Below, piece by piece: positions 17,764 through 25,734 of a stretch of DNA of 64,000 nucleotides. The number at the start of each line of letters is the position of its first letter. Within the stretch, counting starts at the first letter, position 1. The notes under the pieces were generated by a model. The model ran no database searches and had not been told where the DNA came from. It saw only the letters and a list, made by a program, of their open reading frames with translations. A program made the position numbers and the translations under genes. This DNA comes from Salaquimonas sp. (lineage in GTDB: Bacteria; Pseudomonadota; Alphaproteobacteria; Rhizobiales; Rhizobiaceae): contig JAJDOK010000007.1 of assembly GCA_022340185.1 (NCBI GenBank), forward strand, positions 33,884 to 97,883, in the 5' to 3' direction.

Positions 17764-18003
17764 GTGAAACCGTTTCTGCCGGCAAGGTACGAGCATGTTG
17801 CCTTCGGCCTGCTGTTGTCGGGCATGATGTCCTTTCTGGTTTCCGGCTTCTCGACGCTGTTAACGGTCGGGCTGGTCGGTCATTTCCCAGCGATTTGGAT
17901 GCGCGCTTGGCTGCCGAGCTGGGCGCTCGCCTTTCCGGTCGTGCTTTTCGTGGCGCCGCTGGTGCGGCGCATCCTGCACCGTGTCGTCATTCCCCGCGGC
18001 TGA
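17764..18003 (+). CDS. DUF2798 membrane protein
   Basis: A 79-residue protein with two transmembrane helices (about residues 12-38 and 45-66). It matches the DUF2798 pattern: the [17 protein letters not shown] segment, a [16 protein letters not shown] segment, then VAPLVRRI. The function is unknown. It is inserted between leuD (15 bp gap) and leuB (38 bp gap) on the same strand, so it is likely co-transcribed with both. Confidence 0.87.
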   Translation: MKPFLPARYEHVAFGLLLSGMMSFLVSGFSTLLTVGLVGHFPAIWMRAWLPSWALAFPVVLFVAPLVRRILHRVVIPRG

Positions 18004-18041
18004 GGCCGCAGCAACAAATCCAGTCAACAAGGCAGAGTCAC

Positions 18042-19154
18042 ATGGCAGTACGCAAACTCGTTCTTTTCCCCGGTGACGGTATCGGCCCCGAAACGATGGC
18101 CGAAGTCGAAAAGATCATCGGTTGGATGAACGAATCCCTCGATTCCGGCTTCGAGACGGAAGAAGGGCTGGTCGGCGGCGCGGCCTATGACGCGCATGGC
18201 GCGGCGATCTCGGATGAAGACATGGGCAAGGCCATGGTTGCGGATGCGGTGCTGTTCGGTGCGGTCGGCGGGCCGAAATGGGATGGCGTGCCCTATGAGG
18301 TGCGCCCCGAAGCCGGCCTGTTGCGGCTCAGGAAGGACATGGAGCTGTTTGCCAATCTGAGGCCTGCGATCTGCTATCCGGCGCTTGCCGATTCCTCCTC
18401 TCTCAAACGGGAAGTGGTCGAAGGCCTCGATATCCTGATCGTGCGCGAACTGACGGGCGGCGTCTATTTCGGCGAACCCAAGGAGATCATCGAACTGGGC
18501 AATGGCCAGAAGCGGGCGATCGACACGCAGGTCTACGACACCTACGAGATCGAGCGTATTTCCGGCGCCGCCTTCGAACTGGCGCGCACGCGGTCGAACA
18601 AGGTCTGCTCGATGGAAAAGCGCAATGTGATGAAGTCAGGCGTGTTGTGGAACGAGGTGGTCACGGCGACGCACAAGGCGAAATATCCGGACGTCGAACT
18701 GACCCACATGCTGGCCGATGCCGGCGGGATGCAGCTGGTGCGCTGGCCCAAGCAGTTCGACGTCATCGTCACCGACAATCTGTTCGGCGACATGCTGTCC
18801 GACGTCGCGGCCATGCTGACCGGTTCGCTCGGCATGCTGCCGTCGGCCTCGCTCGGCGCGCCGGACCCGCAGACGGGCAAACGCAGGGCGCTTTACGAAC
18901 CGGTGCACGGTTCGGCGCCCGACATCGCCGGTACGGGTGCGGCCAATCCGATCGCGATGATCGCGTCATTCGCCATGTGCCTGCGCTATTCCTTCAACAT
19001 GATTAGCGAGGCGGATGCACTCGAATCGGCGATCGCCAGTGTATTGGAAAGTGGGCTGAGGACCGGCGACATCATGGCGGAGGGGTGCAGACAGGTTGGA
19101 ACCATCGAAATGGGCGACGCCGTTCTGACGGCCTTTCAGGCAAGGCTTGGCTGA
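18042..19154 (+). CDS. leuB: 3-isopropylmalate dehydrogenase
   Basis: Third step of leucine synthesis: NAD-dependent oxidative decarboxylation of 3-isopropylmalate. The start at 18042 ([22 protein letters not shown]) gives 370 residues, the normal length; the frame opens earlier at 17895 inside the DUF2798 gene. Visible motifs are [24 protein letters not shown] and the conserved [22 protein letters not shown] with the metal-binding aspartates. The NAD site is [20 protein letters not shown]. Downstream, a DUF6314 gene starts one base after the leuB stop. Confidence 0.98.
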   Translation: MAVRKLVLFPGDGIGPETMAEVEKIIGWMNESLDSGFETEEGLVGGAAYDAHGAAISDEDMGKAMVADAVLFGAVGGPKWDGVPYEVRPEAGLLRLRKDMELFANLRPAICYPALADSSSLKREVVEGLDILIVRELTGGVYFGEPKEIIELGNGQKRAIDTQVYDTYEIERISGAAFELARTRSNKVCSMEKRNVMKSGVLWNEVVTATHKAKYPDVELTHMLADAGGMQLVRWPKQFDVIVTDNLFGDMLSDVAAMLTGSLGMLPSASLGAPDPQTGKRRALYEPVHGSAPDIAGTGAANPIAMIASFAMCLRYSFNMISEADALESAIASVLESGLRTGDIMAEGCRQVGTIEMGDAVLTAFQARLG

Positions 19155-19155
19155 C

Positions 19156-19695
19156 ATGTGGCAGGCCGGCGCGACGTTCGGACAGGACGCGGCGCCAGCG
19201 TTGCACGATTGGTTCATCCGCCTTGCCGGACAATGGCGAGTCGTACGCGAAGCACGCGACGGTTCATGTTTCGAAGGTGTAGCGACGTTCACGCCTGCCG
19301 GCGATAATTCCCTTGATCTGGAAGAAAGGGGCGAATTGGTGCTGCCCGGCGGCGAAACCCTTCCGGCCAGCCGGCGATGGCATTGGCGCCTGTCGGCCGG
19401 CAACATGCTGGAAATCAATTATCCGCAGGAAGCGGGAGGCCAACCGTATCACCGGTTCAGGCTGGTTCGCGAGGCTGGCATGTGGATGGGCGAGGCCGAG
19501 CATTTGTGCGGAAGGGATATCTATCGCGCGCGCTATCGGCTGGGAGTTGACGAACTGAGGATCGATCACCGGATACTCGGTCCGGCCAAGGACTATCTGC
19601 TCAATGCACGCTATCAGCGGTCTTGGCCGGCAATCGAGGAAAAATTGGTTAAAATTTTCTTGGCCGCTACCCGCCCCGACTCCGGTATCGGTTAA
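19156..19695 (+). CDS. DUF6314 family protein
   Basis: A 179-residue lipocalin-like protein of unknown function. The pattern is ALHDWFIRLAGQWRVVRE, FEGVATFTP, SLDLEERGELVLPGG, then YHRFRLV and CGRDIYRARYRL, closing with HRILGPAKDYLLNARYQR. This matches my recollection of DUF6314. ATG 19156 lies one base after leuB; an in-frame TTG at 19147 would overlap leuB instead. Tight coupling to leuB suggests shared transcription rather than a leucine-specific role. Confidence 0.75.
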   Translation: MWQAGATFGQDAAPALHDWFIRLAGQWRVVREARDGSCFEGVATFTPAGDNSLDLEERGELVLPGGETLPASRRWHWRLSAGNMLEINYPQEAGGQPYHRFRLVREAGMWMGEAEHLCGRDIYRARYRLGVDELRIDHRILGPAKDYLLNARYQRSWPAIEEKLVKIFLAATRPDSGIG

Positions 19696-19774
19696 CGGGA
19701 AATAGAAGCCTCTACATCTAGCGTGATGATGACGCGACCGGGTTCGCCGGCCGCGCTGGCAGGTGGAAAAGGCA

Positions 19775-21037
19775 ATGTTCTTCAACAGGGATTCGAAAAA
19801 GAATATCTTGTCCGGACTCGCGGCGCGGCTGGGCGCCTACCGGGCCGACATCGGCGGCAATTTTGCGCTGACTTTCGCGATCTGCACCATACCCATCGCG
19901 CTCAGCGCAGGAATCGCGCTGGACTATTCCGACGCCTACATGTTCCGCGAGAGGCTGCAGAACGCGGTCGACGCGGCAACGCTGGCCGCCGGGCGCGACA
20001 TCACCAAGCTCAACGACGACGAGCTGAGGGGATTGGCGATCGATTTCATCAAGTCCAATCTCGAGGATGTCGATCTCGTGAAGGTCAACAATTATGCGAT
20101 CGACATCGACCGCAAGAAGCTGGCGCTCACGGTCGTCGCCGACGCCAGCATGCCCGCGCATTTCGGGCCGATCGTCGGTATCAAGACGCTCGACTACAAG
20201 ATCAAGGCGAGCATCCAGGCCTCATCGACCGGTATCGAGGCGATGCTGGTGCTCGACAATACCGGCTCGATGAAGAATGGCGGCAAGATCAATTCGCTGA
20301 AGAAGGCATCGTCTGCCTTCGTCGAAGACATGCTGGCGCTGAACGAGATGCGCCCGGATCTGGTCAGAATCGGCATCGTGCCCTTTGCCGACTATGTCAA
20401 TGTCGGCACGGGTTACCAGAACGCTTCGTGGATCAGCGTACCGTCCGGCCCGTGGAAAGGCTGCGTCGGTTCGCGCGACAATCCGCTCAATCTGAGGGAT
20501 TCGGATTACAGCGCGTCCGTGCCCGGCCTGGTCGATGTCGATTGCCCGAGTGCGATCACACCGCTGACGGAGGACGAAAACCTGCTGAAGCAGCAGATCA
20601 GTTCGTTCGATCCGAAGGGTTACACCTATATTCCGGCCGGTATCATGTGGGGCCTGCGTGCACTGTCGTCGAAAGCGCCTTTCACCGAAGGGCTGACCAA
20701 GGCAAAGGCGGAGGAAAAACGGGTCCAGAAAGCGATCGTCCTGATGACGGATGGCGAGAATACCGTCTCGAAGGATGCCAACTCGGCCTACCACAATGAC
20801 CATAACGCCACTCAGGCAAATACCTGGACGGCGGCGGCCTGCAACGAGGTCAAGAGCCAGGACGTCATCGTCTATACCATGACCTTCGGCAGTGGAGTGC
20901 CGGCCGCGACCAAGGCGCTGATGAAGTCATGCGCCAGTGATCCGAGCTATTATTTCGATGCCGCCAATGGTGACAATCTGGAAGCGGCCTTCGCCGATAT
21001 CGCAGCCTCGCTGTCGAAACTGCACCTGACGCAATAA
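19775..21037 (+). CDS. TadG-like pilus assembly protein with vWA domain
   Basis: A 420-residue protein anchored by one N-terminal helix in the Tad signature FALTFAICTIPIALSAGIALDYSDAYMFRERLQNAVDAATLAAG (residues about 28-70). A von Willebrand A domain follows with MIDAS motif DNTGSMKNG near residue 161, and IVLMTDGEN later. TadG proteins belong to Flp/Tad pilus systems, but no other tad genes lie here, so this is an orphan copy, as is common in Hyphomicrobiales. ATG 19775 is preferred because AGGTGG at 19761-19766 is well spaced; an in-frame GTG at 19763 is the alternative. A strong terminator follows. Confidence 0.9.
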   Translation: MFFNRDSKKNILSGLAARLGAYRADIGGNFALTFAICTIPIALSAGIALDYSDAYMFRERLQNAVDAATLAAGRDITKLNDDELRGLAIDFIKSNLEDVDLVKVNNYAIDIDRKKLALTVVADASMPAHFGPIVGIKTLDYKIKASIQASSTGIEAMLVLDNTGSMKNGGKINSLKKASSAFVEDMLALNEMRPDLVRIGIVPFADYVNVGTGYQNASWISVPSGPWKGCVGSRDNPLNLRDSDYSASVPGLVDVDCPSAITPLTEDENLLKQQISSFDPKGYTYIPAGIMWGLRALSSKAPFTEGLTKAKAEEKRVQKAIVLMTDGENTVSKDANSAYHNDHNATQANTWTAAACNEVKSQDVIVYTMTFGSGVPAATKALMKSCASDPSYYFDAANGDNLEAAFADIAASLSKLHLTQ

Positions 21038-21064
21038 GCCTTTCAATAAAATCTGCAGGTGAAC

Positions 21065-21096
21065 GGCCAGACCGGAAATGGTCTGGCCATTTTTTT
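21065..21096 (+). terminator. Intrinsic terminator after the TadG-like gene
   Basis: Perfect 9-bp stem GGCCAGACC / GGTCTGGCC with a 6-nt loop (21065-21088), then A and seven T residues. It ends the TadG transcript and isolates the asd leader that follows. Confidence 0.93.
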
Positions 21097-21137
21097 GTGC
21101 CGGCATCGACATCGATCGGGATCGGTACGGCCCAAGA

Positions 21138-21166
21138 TTGACTTGGATCGAGAAAGTCCGCATATA
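21138..21166 (+). promoter_or_regulatory. Sigma-70-type promoter of the asd leader
   Basis: TTGACT at 21138-21143, a 17-bp spacer and CATATA at 21161-21166 resemble the rhizobial consensus CTTGAC-N17-CTATAT. The predicted start is near 21173, giving about 20 nt before the leader ORF at 21194 and about 245 nt before asd. Confidence 0.6.
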
Positions 21167-21193
21167 CGCGGCGAATTTTCAGGAACTGCCAAA

Positions 21194-21304
21194 ATGACCA
21201 GCCGCCACTTCATGATCAGCGTTTGCGAGCAGTTTGCCGCAGCGCTGACACGCGGGCTGGCCAGGGGCAGCCGGAAAACCCCGACCAAAACGACGAAAGT
21301 CTGA
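21194..21304 (+). CDS. 36-residue Thr/Lys-rich leader-type ORF upstream of asd
   Basis: ORF MTSRHFMISVCEQFAAALTR... ending SRKTPTKTTKV, preceded by AGGAA at 21181-21185. The last nine residues before the stop hold four threonines and three lysines (ACC, ACC, ACG, ACG; AAA three times), both end-products of the pathway that asd feeds. It starts about 20 nt after a good promoter and ends 22 nt before a perfect stem-loop. This is the layout of an attenuation leader peptide, though it could be an ordinary small protein. No family recognised. Confidence 0.45.
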   Translation: MTSRHFMISVCEQFAAALTRGLARGSRKTPTKTTKV

Positions 21305-21314
21305 AGCTTCCGCT

Positions 21315-21411
21315 TCCTTCCATTTGCTCTCCCGGGAAGGATGCGGGAGAGCGGTAACGCCCGTGGCGCGCCGACGGCAGACGGGAGAGCAGGCAAGCGA
21401 TCCTTTGGGGA
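21315..21411 (+). promoter_or_regulatory. Structured asd leader with mutually exclusive stems
   Basis: GCTCTCCCG (21326-21334) is the perfect complement of CGGGAGAGC at 21344-21352 and again of CGGGAGAGC at 21382-21390, and can pair for six bases with the asd ribosome-binding site GGGGAG near 21406. TCCTTCC (21315-21321) pairs perfectly with GGAAGGA (21335-21341), which overlaps the loop of the first stem, so the two would form a pseudoknot or exclude each other. No T-run follows, so control of translation or of Rho is more likely than intrinsic termination. Confidence 0.45.
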
Positions 21412-21418
21412 GAATTTC

Positions 21419-22450
21419 ATGGGCTACACAATTGCGATTGTCGGCGCGACGGGAAATGTCGGCCGCGAAATGCTGGATATCCTCGCCGAGCGCGGCTTTC
21501 CGGCCGACGAGGTCGTGGCGCTTGCCTCGCGGCGCAGCCAGGGCACGGAGGTTTCCTTCGGCGACAGGACGCTGAAGGTTGCCGCGCTCGACAGTCACGA
21601 CTTTTCCAAGACCGATATCGTACTGATGTCGGCGGGTGGCGAGGTCTCGAAGGAATGGTCGCCGAAGATCGCGGCACAGGGCTGCATCGTCATCGACAAT
21701 TCCTCGGCCTGGCGCTACGACGCGGCGGTGCCGCTGATCGTGCCGGAGGTCAATGCCGACGCGATCGAAGGCTTCAGGAACAAGAACATCATCGCCAATC
21801 CGAACTGTTCGACCGCACAGCTCGTCGTCGCGCTCAAGCCCCTGCACGACCACGCGAAGATCAAGCGTATCGTGGTGGCGACCTATCAGTCCGTCTCCGG
21901 CGCAGGCAAGGACGCGATGGACGAACTGTTCGACCAGACGCGCGCCGTCTTCGTCGCCGATCCGATCGAAGCGAAGAAATTCCCCAAGCGCATCGCCTTC
22001 AATGTCATTCCCCATATCGATGTCTTCATGGATGACGGCTCGACCAAGGAGGAATGGAAGGTCGTCGCCGAAACCAAGAAGATGCTCGACAAGGCAATAA
22101 AGGTGACATGCACCGCCGTGCGCGTGCCGGTCTTCATCGGCCATTCCGAAGCCGTCAACATCGAGTTCGAGAACGAAATCAGCGCCGACGAAGCGCGCGC
22201 GATCCTGCGCGAGGCGCCGGGCTGTCTCGTTGTCGACAAACGCGAGGCGGGCGGCTACATGACGCCGTTCGAATGTGCCGGCGAGGACGCCACCTATATC
22301 AGCCGTATCCGCGAGGATCCGACCGTGGAGAACGGCCTCAACATCTGGGTGGTTTCCGACAATTTGCGCAAGGGCGCGGCGCTCAACACCATCCAGATCG
22401 CCGAACTTTTAGTCAATCGCGGGCTTATCGGCGAGCGCCGGGCCGCCTGA
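21419..22450 (+). CDS. asd: Aspartate-semialdehyde dehydrogenase
   Basis: NADPH-dependent reduction of aspartyl phosphate to aspartate semialdehyde, the branch point to lysine, diaminopimelate, threonine and methionine. The start at 21419 gives 343 residues beginning MGYTIAIVGATGNVGREML with the GATGNVG nucleotide motif. The catalytic cysteine is in NPNCSTAQLVV near residue 130, and later HIDVFMDDG and FIGHSEAVNIEFE are conserved. The frame opens upstream at 21341 but the extension lies in the structured leader. GGGGAG is a good ribosome-binding site. A hairpin terminator follows the gene. Confidence 0.97.
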   Translation: MGYTIAIVGATGNVGREMLDILAERGFPADEVVALASRRSQGTEVSFGDRTLKVAALDSHDFSKTDIVLMSAGGEVSKEWSPKIAAQGCIVIDNSSAWRYDAAVPLIVPEVNADAIEGFRNKNIIANPNCSTAQLVVALKPLHDHAKIKRIVVATYQSVSGAGKDAMDELFDQTRAVFVADPIEAKKFPKRIAFNVIPHIDVFMDDGSTKEEWKVVAETKKMLDKAIKVTCTAVRVPVFIGHSEAVNIEFENEISADEARAILREAPGCLVVDKREAGGYMTPFECAGEDATYISRIREDPTVENGLNIWVVSDNLRKGAALNTIQIAELLVNRGLIGERRAA

Positions 22451-22478
22451 ATTCCGTCACCCGCATTCATTGTTCCAC

Positions 22479-22512
22479 GCCTCCGCGAGGAAATTCCCCG
22501 CGGGGGCGTTTT
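22479..22512 (+). terminator. Probable terminator of asd
   Basis: GCCTCCGCG (22479-22487) pairs with CGCGGGGGC (22499-22507) with one G-T wobble and an 11-nt loop, followed by GTTTTC. It lies 28 bp after the asd stop. The T-run is short, so the strength is uncertain. Confidence 0.65.
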
Positions 22513-22583
22513 CAATTTCGACACTGGAAATTCACAAATATATCGGCAATATCCCGCATTACCTGAGGTAAGGATTCGCACCC

Positions 22584-23399
22584 ATGTCATTTCGCCTGAC
22601 GACGCATTGCGCCGCGATGATAGCTCTGTTGATGTTTCAGGGACCGGCGCTTGCCAAGCAATGTGGCAACAACTCCGCCGGATTCTCGCAATGGGTGCGT
22701 GATTTCTCCAGGGAAGCCGTCGCCAACGGCATCAGCCCGCGCACGCTGCAGGTCGCCTTCAACGACGTCTATTACAACACGAAAACGATCTGGGCCGACC
22801 GCAACCAGAAAAGCTTCCATCTGAGCTATGAGGAGTTCCTGAAAAAGCGCGGTGCAACGACCATTATCGCCCAGGGCCGCAAGAAGAAAAAGGGCAACCC
22901 GAATCTGTTTGCCAATATCGAGGCGCGCTATGGCGTGCCGGCCGGGCCGCTGATCGCGATCTGGGGGATGGAAACGGCGTTCGGACATTTCATGGGCGAC
23001 CAGAATGTCGTCTCCGCGGTGACGACACTGGCCTATGACTGCCGCCGGTCGGCATTTTTCGAGGAGCAGCTCTACGCGCTGCTGAAGATATTGCAGGCCG
23101 GCCAGCTTTCCATGAGCGACATGATCGGCGCACGCCATGGCGAACTGGGCCAGATGCAATTCCTGCCGGCCAATTACCTCAAATATGGCGTTGATGCCGA
23201 CGGCGACGGCCATGTCAACATGATCGAATCCTCCGCCGATGCGCTTTATTCGACGGCAAATTACCTGAAAGCCCATGGCTGGAGGCGCGGTCTTGGCTAC
23301 CAGGTCGGCGAACCCAATTTCGCGGCGCTCGCCGAATGGAACAAGGCGCAGGTGTACCAGAAGGCATTGGCCTATATGGGCCGGGAGATAGATAACTAG
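22584..23399 (+). CDS. Lytic murein transglycosylase, MltB-type (SLT_2)
   Basis: A 271-residue exported enzyme that cleaves peptidoglycan glycan strands to 1,6-anhydro ends. The signal peptide is residues 1 to about 24, ending ALA. There is no lipobox, so it is soluble periplasmic. The GH103 core is recognisable: FSQWVRDFSREAVANGISPRTL, GPLIAIWGMETAFG with the catalytic glutamate near 132, and GELGQMQFLPANYLKYGVDADGDG. It is shorter than E. coli MltB because the C-terminal domain is minimal, as in many rhizobial homologues. It has its own short 5' region after the asd terminator. Confidence 0.94.
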   Translation: MSFRLTTHCAAMIALLMFQGPALAKQCGNNSAGFSQWVRDFSREAVANGISPRTLQVAFNDVYYNTKTIWADRNQKSFHLSYEEFLKKRGATTIIAQGRKKKKGNPNLFANIEARYGVPAGPLIAIWGMETAFGHFMGDQNVVSAVTTLAYDCRRSAFFEEQLYALLKILQAGQLSMSDMIGARHGELGQMQFLPANYLKYGVDADGDGHVNMIESSADALYSTANYLKAHGWRRGLGYQVGEPNFAALAEWNKAQVYQKALAYMGREIDN

Positions 23400-23439
23400 C
23401 CGGCTAATAAATTAGGTTTTGCTCAAAGCTTCCCGAGTT

Positions 23440-24114
23440 TCAGGCATCCAGCGCCTGGGCGAAATCACCGGTTTGGGGATCCATCACCCACAATTCGCCC
23501 TGGGCGATGTCGAACCATGCACCGTGCAGGCGCAATTGCCCGCGCTCGGCCAGAATGCGCACGCAGGGAAAGCTCACGAGGTTGGCGAGCGAGTTGCGCA
23601 CGGAGGCTTCCTCCAGTGCGCGCTGGCGGGCGGCAGCGGATTCGACGTCCTCGCAGCGCAGGTCCCGGGTGGCCGGCTCGATCAGGCTCATCCATTTGCC
23701 GATGAAGTCGCCAGGCGACAGAGGCTCGCCTGAAACGCCTTCCATTTGTTCGCGATAGGCATGGACGCCGCCACACTTGCCATGGCCCATGACGACGATG
23801 TGGCGGACTTTCAGCGCCTGGACGGCAAATTCCAGCGCAGCCGAGGTGCCATGGTAGTCGTCGTCGGGCGCGTGCGGCGGCACGAGATTGGCGACATTCC
23901 TGACGACGAAGATTTCGCCTGGAACCGCATCGAAGATGACCTCAGGTGCGGCGCGCGAATCACAGCAGGCGATGACCATGATCTCCGGGCGCTGACCGGT
24001 CGCGGCGAGACGCTCCATGCGTTCACGTTCATGGCGCAGACGGCCGTAGAAGAATGCCTTGTAACCGTCGGAAAGGCGCCTGGGGAATTCCGCCTCGATC
24101 ATTTCACGCGCCAT
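23440..24114 (-). CDS. Beta-class carbonic anhydrase
   Basis: Zinc enzyme interconverting CO2 and bicarbonate. The start at 24114 (MAREMIEAEFPRRLSDGY) gives 224 residues; an in-frame ATG at 24180 would add 22 residues. Zinc ligands are visible in the CxDSR motif CCDSR (residues 50-54) and in HGKCGG (HxxC) near residue 110. FVVRNVANLVPP lies between them. An intrinsic terminator on the same strand lies 96 nt upstream of the start, so the gene must have its own promoter downstream of it, or the terminator acts in its leader. Confidence 0.96.
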   Translation of the reverse strand: MAREMIEAEFPRRLSDGYKAFFYGRLRHERERMERLAATGQRPEIMVIACCDSRAAPEVIFDAVPGEIFVVRNVANLVPPHAPDDDYHGTSAALEFAVQALKVRHIVVMGHGKCGGVHAYREQMEGVSGEPLSPGDFIGKWMSLIEPATRDLRCEDVESAAARQRALEEASVRNSLANLVSFPCVRILAERGQLRLHGAWFDIAQGELWVMDPQTGDFAQALDA

Positions 24115-24510
24115 ATTGTGAATCTTTCCCTTGTGCGTCGTCGCCATTCTTCTAGACCACTGGCAAGGCAGAGGGAACAAGGCGGAGATTTGTATGCAGG
24201 GACGGTCGCAAAAAAAGAGCCAGTCGGAAGACCGGCTCTCGAGTACGGGGATTGAACCACACTCAGATTAGTGGTCCGGCCTGTCATCCCTGGGGGCTGG
24301 GGGGCTGAAATGGACCAGAGTCGACAAGGCCGGACCGTCTGAGGCAACGTTGCCAGATTGAACACGAAGTTGGGACAGTCGGTGGCCGAAATGGGGCGAG
24401 AACATGGTATTTGCGTCCCGACCGTCGGGAGCGGGACAATCGCACGGACTTGCAAATGCACGATTTGCGCCTAATGATTGGGGTAACAGGGACGGCAAAG
24501 AGAGGGTCAT
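24115..24510. other. 396-bp intergenic region with a possible minus-strand sRNA
   Basis: No protein gene is supported here. The notable content is the minus-strand terminator at 24210-24238 and, just upstream of it, the imperfect dyad around 24256-24275 (ACCAC...GTGGT). Together these could be the 3' end of a small RNA beginning somewhere between about 24300 and 24450. No convincing promoter is visible. The plus-strand DUF2794 gene starts at 24511. Confidence 0.4.
24210..24238 (-). terminator. Intrinsic terminator upstream of carbonic anhydrase
   Basis: On the minus strand GAGCCGGTC, loop TTCC, GACTGGCTC (9-bp stem with one G-T pair), then seven T residues (A-run at 24210-24216). No minus-strand protein gene lies just upstream of it, so it must end either a non-coding RNA or an abortive leader transcript. 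Confidence 0.85.
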
Positions 24511-24906
24511 GTGGTGGAGTATACGGAGGATGAACAGCCCGTTCGATATGCCGGGCGAGCCGACAATGTGGTTCAGCTCAACCCGGCGAGAACAGGCAAA
24601 GCGAACGAAATCGTTTCCTTCGACCGACGTGAACTCGACCAGATATTGCGTATCTACGGCCACAAGGTGGCCGCCGGCGAGTGGCGCGACTACGCCATCG
24701 ACATGCTGAAGGACCGGGCCGTCTTTTCCGTCTTCAAGCGGGCGAGCGAGACGCCGCTCTTTGCCATAGAAAAGAATCCGAAACTGGCGCGCCGGCAAGG
24801 CGCCTACAGTGTGACCAATGCCACCGGCCAGGTGCTGAAACGCGGCCACGAACTCGCCAATGTGCTGCGTTTTTTCGAGAAGCGGCCGCGTCTGGCAAGC
24901 GTTTGA
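24511..24906 (+). CDS. DUF2794 family protein
   Basis: A 131-residue cytoplasmic protein restricted, as far as I recall, to alphaproteobacteria. The core reads VSFDRRELDQILRIYGHKVAAGEWRDYAIDML and DRAVFSVFKRASETPLFAIEK, then ARRQGAYSVTNATGQVLKRGHEL. The start is GTG at 24511 (or the next codon, also GTG). The function is unknown. It converges with the acetyltransferase gene, leaving 3 bp. Confidence 0.9.
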   Translation: MVEYTEDEQPVRYAGRADNVVQLNPARTGKANEIVSFDRRELDQILRIYGHKVAAGEWRDYAIDMLKDRAVFSVFKRASETPLFAIEKNPKLARRQGAYSVTNATGQVLKRGHELANVLRFFEKRPRLASV

Positions 24907-24909
24907 AAC

Positions 24910-25479
24910 TCAGGAATCGAACAGGCTGCCCGGATAGGCCGTTTCATCGGGCATCGTCCTAGCGCCTTCACCCAGCGGTTTTTGCATCAATTCGGTGTCG
25001 AGCCAGCGGCCGAATTTGTAGCCGGTCGCCTGCATGCGCCCGCATGAGGCGAAACCCGCCGCACGGTGTACGGCGACAGAGGCGGCATGGGCGCCGCCGA
25101 TGACGGCGATCATCTGGCGGAAGCCGAGATGCTCGCATTCGTCGAGCAGCGTGGCCAGCAGCTTTGCGCCGATCCCCCGCCCGCGCATCTCGGCCGACAG
25201 ATAGATCGAATCCTCAACCAGCCAGCGATAGGCGGGTCTGGTGCGGAAGGCGGAAGCATAGGCATAACCGGCGAACGCCCCGCCGGAAATCGCGGCAAGC
25301 CAGGGATAGCCATTGGTTGTCACCGCGGCAAAGCGCGATTGCATCTCCTCCAGCGAGGGCGGGATCAGTTCGTAGGAGGCGACGCCGTTCAGCACGCTTT
25401 CGGCGTAGATCTCGCGGATCGCAGGAAGGTCTTGCGCTGTGGCGGGACGGATTTCGACTTTTGCAGGGGAAGCGGGCAT
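24910..25479 (-). CDS. GNAT N-acetyltransferase, phosphinothricin acetyltransferase-like
   Basis: A 189-residue GNAT enzyme. ATG 25479 gives MPASPAKVEIRPATAQDLPAI, the usual start; the frame is open to 25557. The motif-A segment for acetyl-CoA is SAEMRGRGIGAKLLATLL, preceded by TRPAYRWLVEDSIYLS, which is characteristic of the Pat/Bar/MddA subgroup, with GFRQMIAVIGG and GFASCGRMQATGYKFGRWLDTELMQ after it. Such enzymes acetylate phosphinothricin, methionine sulfone or related amino-acid analogues; the natural substrate is not predictable. Confidence 0.92.
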   Translation of the reverse strand: MPASPAKVEIRPATAQDLPAIREIYAESVLNGVASYELIPPSLEEMQSRFAAVTTNGYPWLAAISGGAFAGYAYASAFRTRPAYRWLVEDSIYLSAEMRGRGIGAKLLATLLDECEHLGFRQMIAVIGGAHAASVAVHRAAGFASCGRMQATGYKFGRWLDTELMQKPLGEGARTMPDETAYPGSLFDS

Positions 25480-25586
25480 TGGCGAGAAAGTCCGTAAGAC
25501 GGGTCCGGAACGACAATCGATCCCACACGCTGTCCGACAAGGCAATGGGACCGGCAATGTGCCGCAGTCGCGGTTTGCTCTCCGTC

Positions 25587-25657
25587 GTCATGCTCGGGCG
25601 AGAATCCAATGACCCCCGGTGGTTCATTGGATCCTCGGCACCAGGCCGAGGATGACG
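25587..25657. repeat. Interspersed palindromic element, copy 2 (inverted)
   Basis: Begins CGTCATGCTCGG and ends GCCGAGGATGACGG; the hairpin ATCCTCGGC (25631-25639) with GCCGAGGAT (25645-25653) is the same as in copy 1 at 12731-12808 but in the opposite orientation. It lies in the gap between the acetyltransferase and the Bax-inhibitor-1 gene. Confidence 0.75.
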
Positions 25658-25681
25658 GTGAGATGTTTCTTGCCAGCCAAC

Positions 25682-25713
25682 AAAAAAAGGGCGGCCATCG
25701 GGGCCGCCCTTTT
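25682..25713 (-). terminator. Terminator of the Bax-inhibitor-1 gene
   Basis: Stem GGGCGGCC / GGCCGCCC (25689-25696 with 25702-25709), 5-nt loop, followed on the minus strand by seven T residues (A-run at 25682-25688). Four T residues on the other side make it weakly bidirectional. It lies 22 bp after the stop at 25735. Confidence 0.92.
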
Positions 25714-25734
25714 GACAATACGTTCGGTGCCGGT

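Noticed and set aside
21326..21352. The perfect stem-loop upstream of asd as an intrinsic terminator.
   Set aside because: No run of T residues follows it; it is kept as a regulatory structure instead.
24217..24275. A tRNA-like T-arm (GGTTCAATCCCC on the minus strand) suggesting a tRNA next to the carbonic anhydrase.
   Set aside because: The flanking five bases do not pair as a T-stem, and no D-arm or anticodon arm can be drawn.
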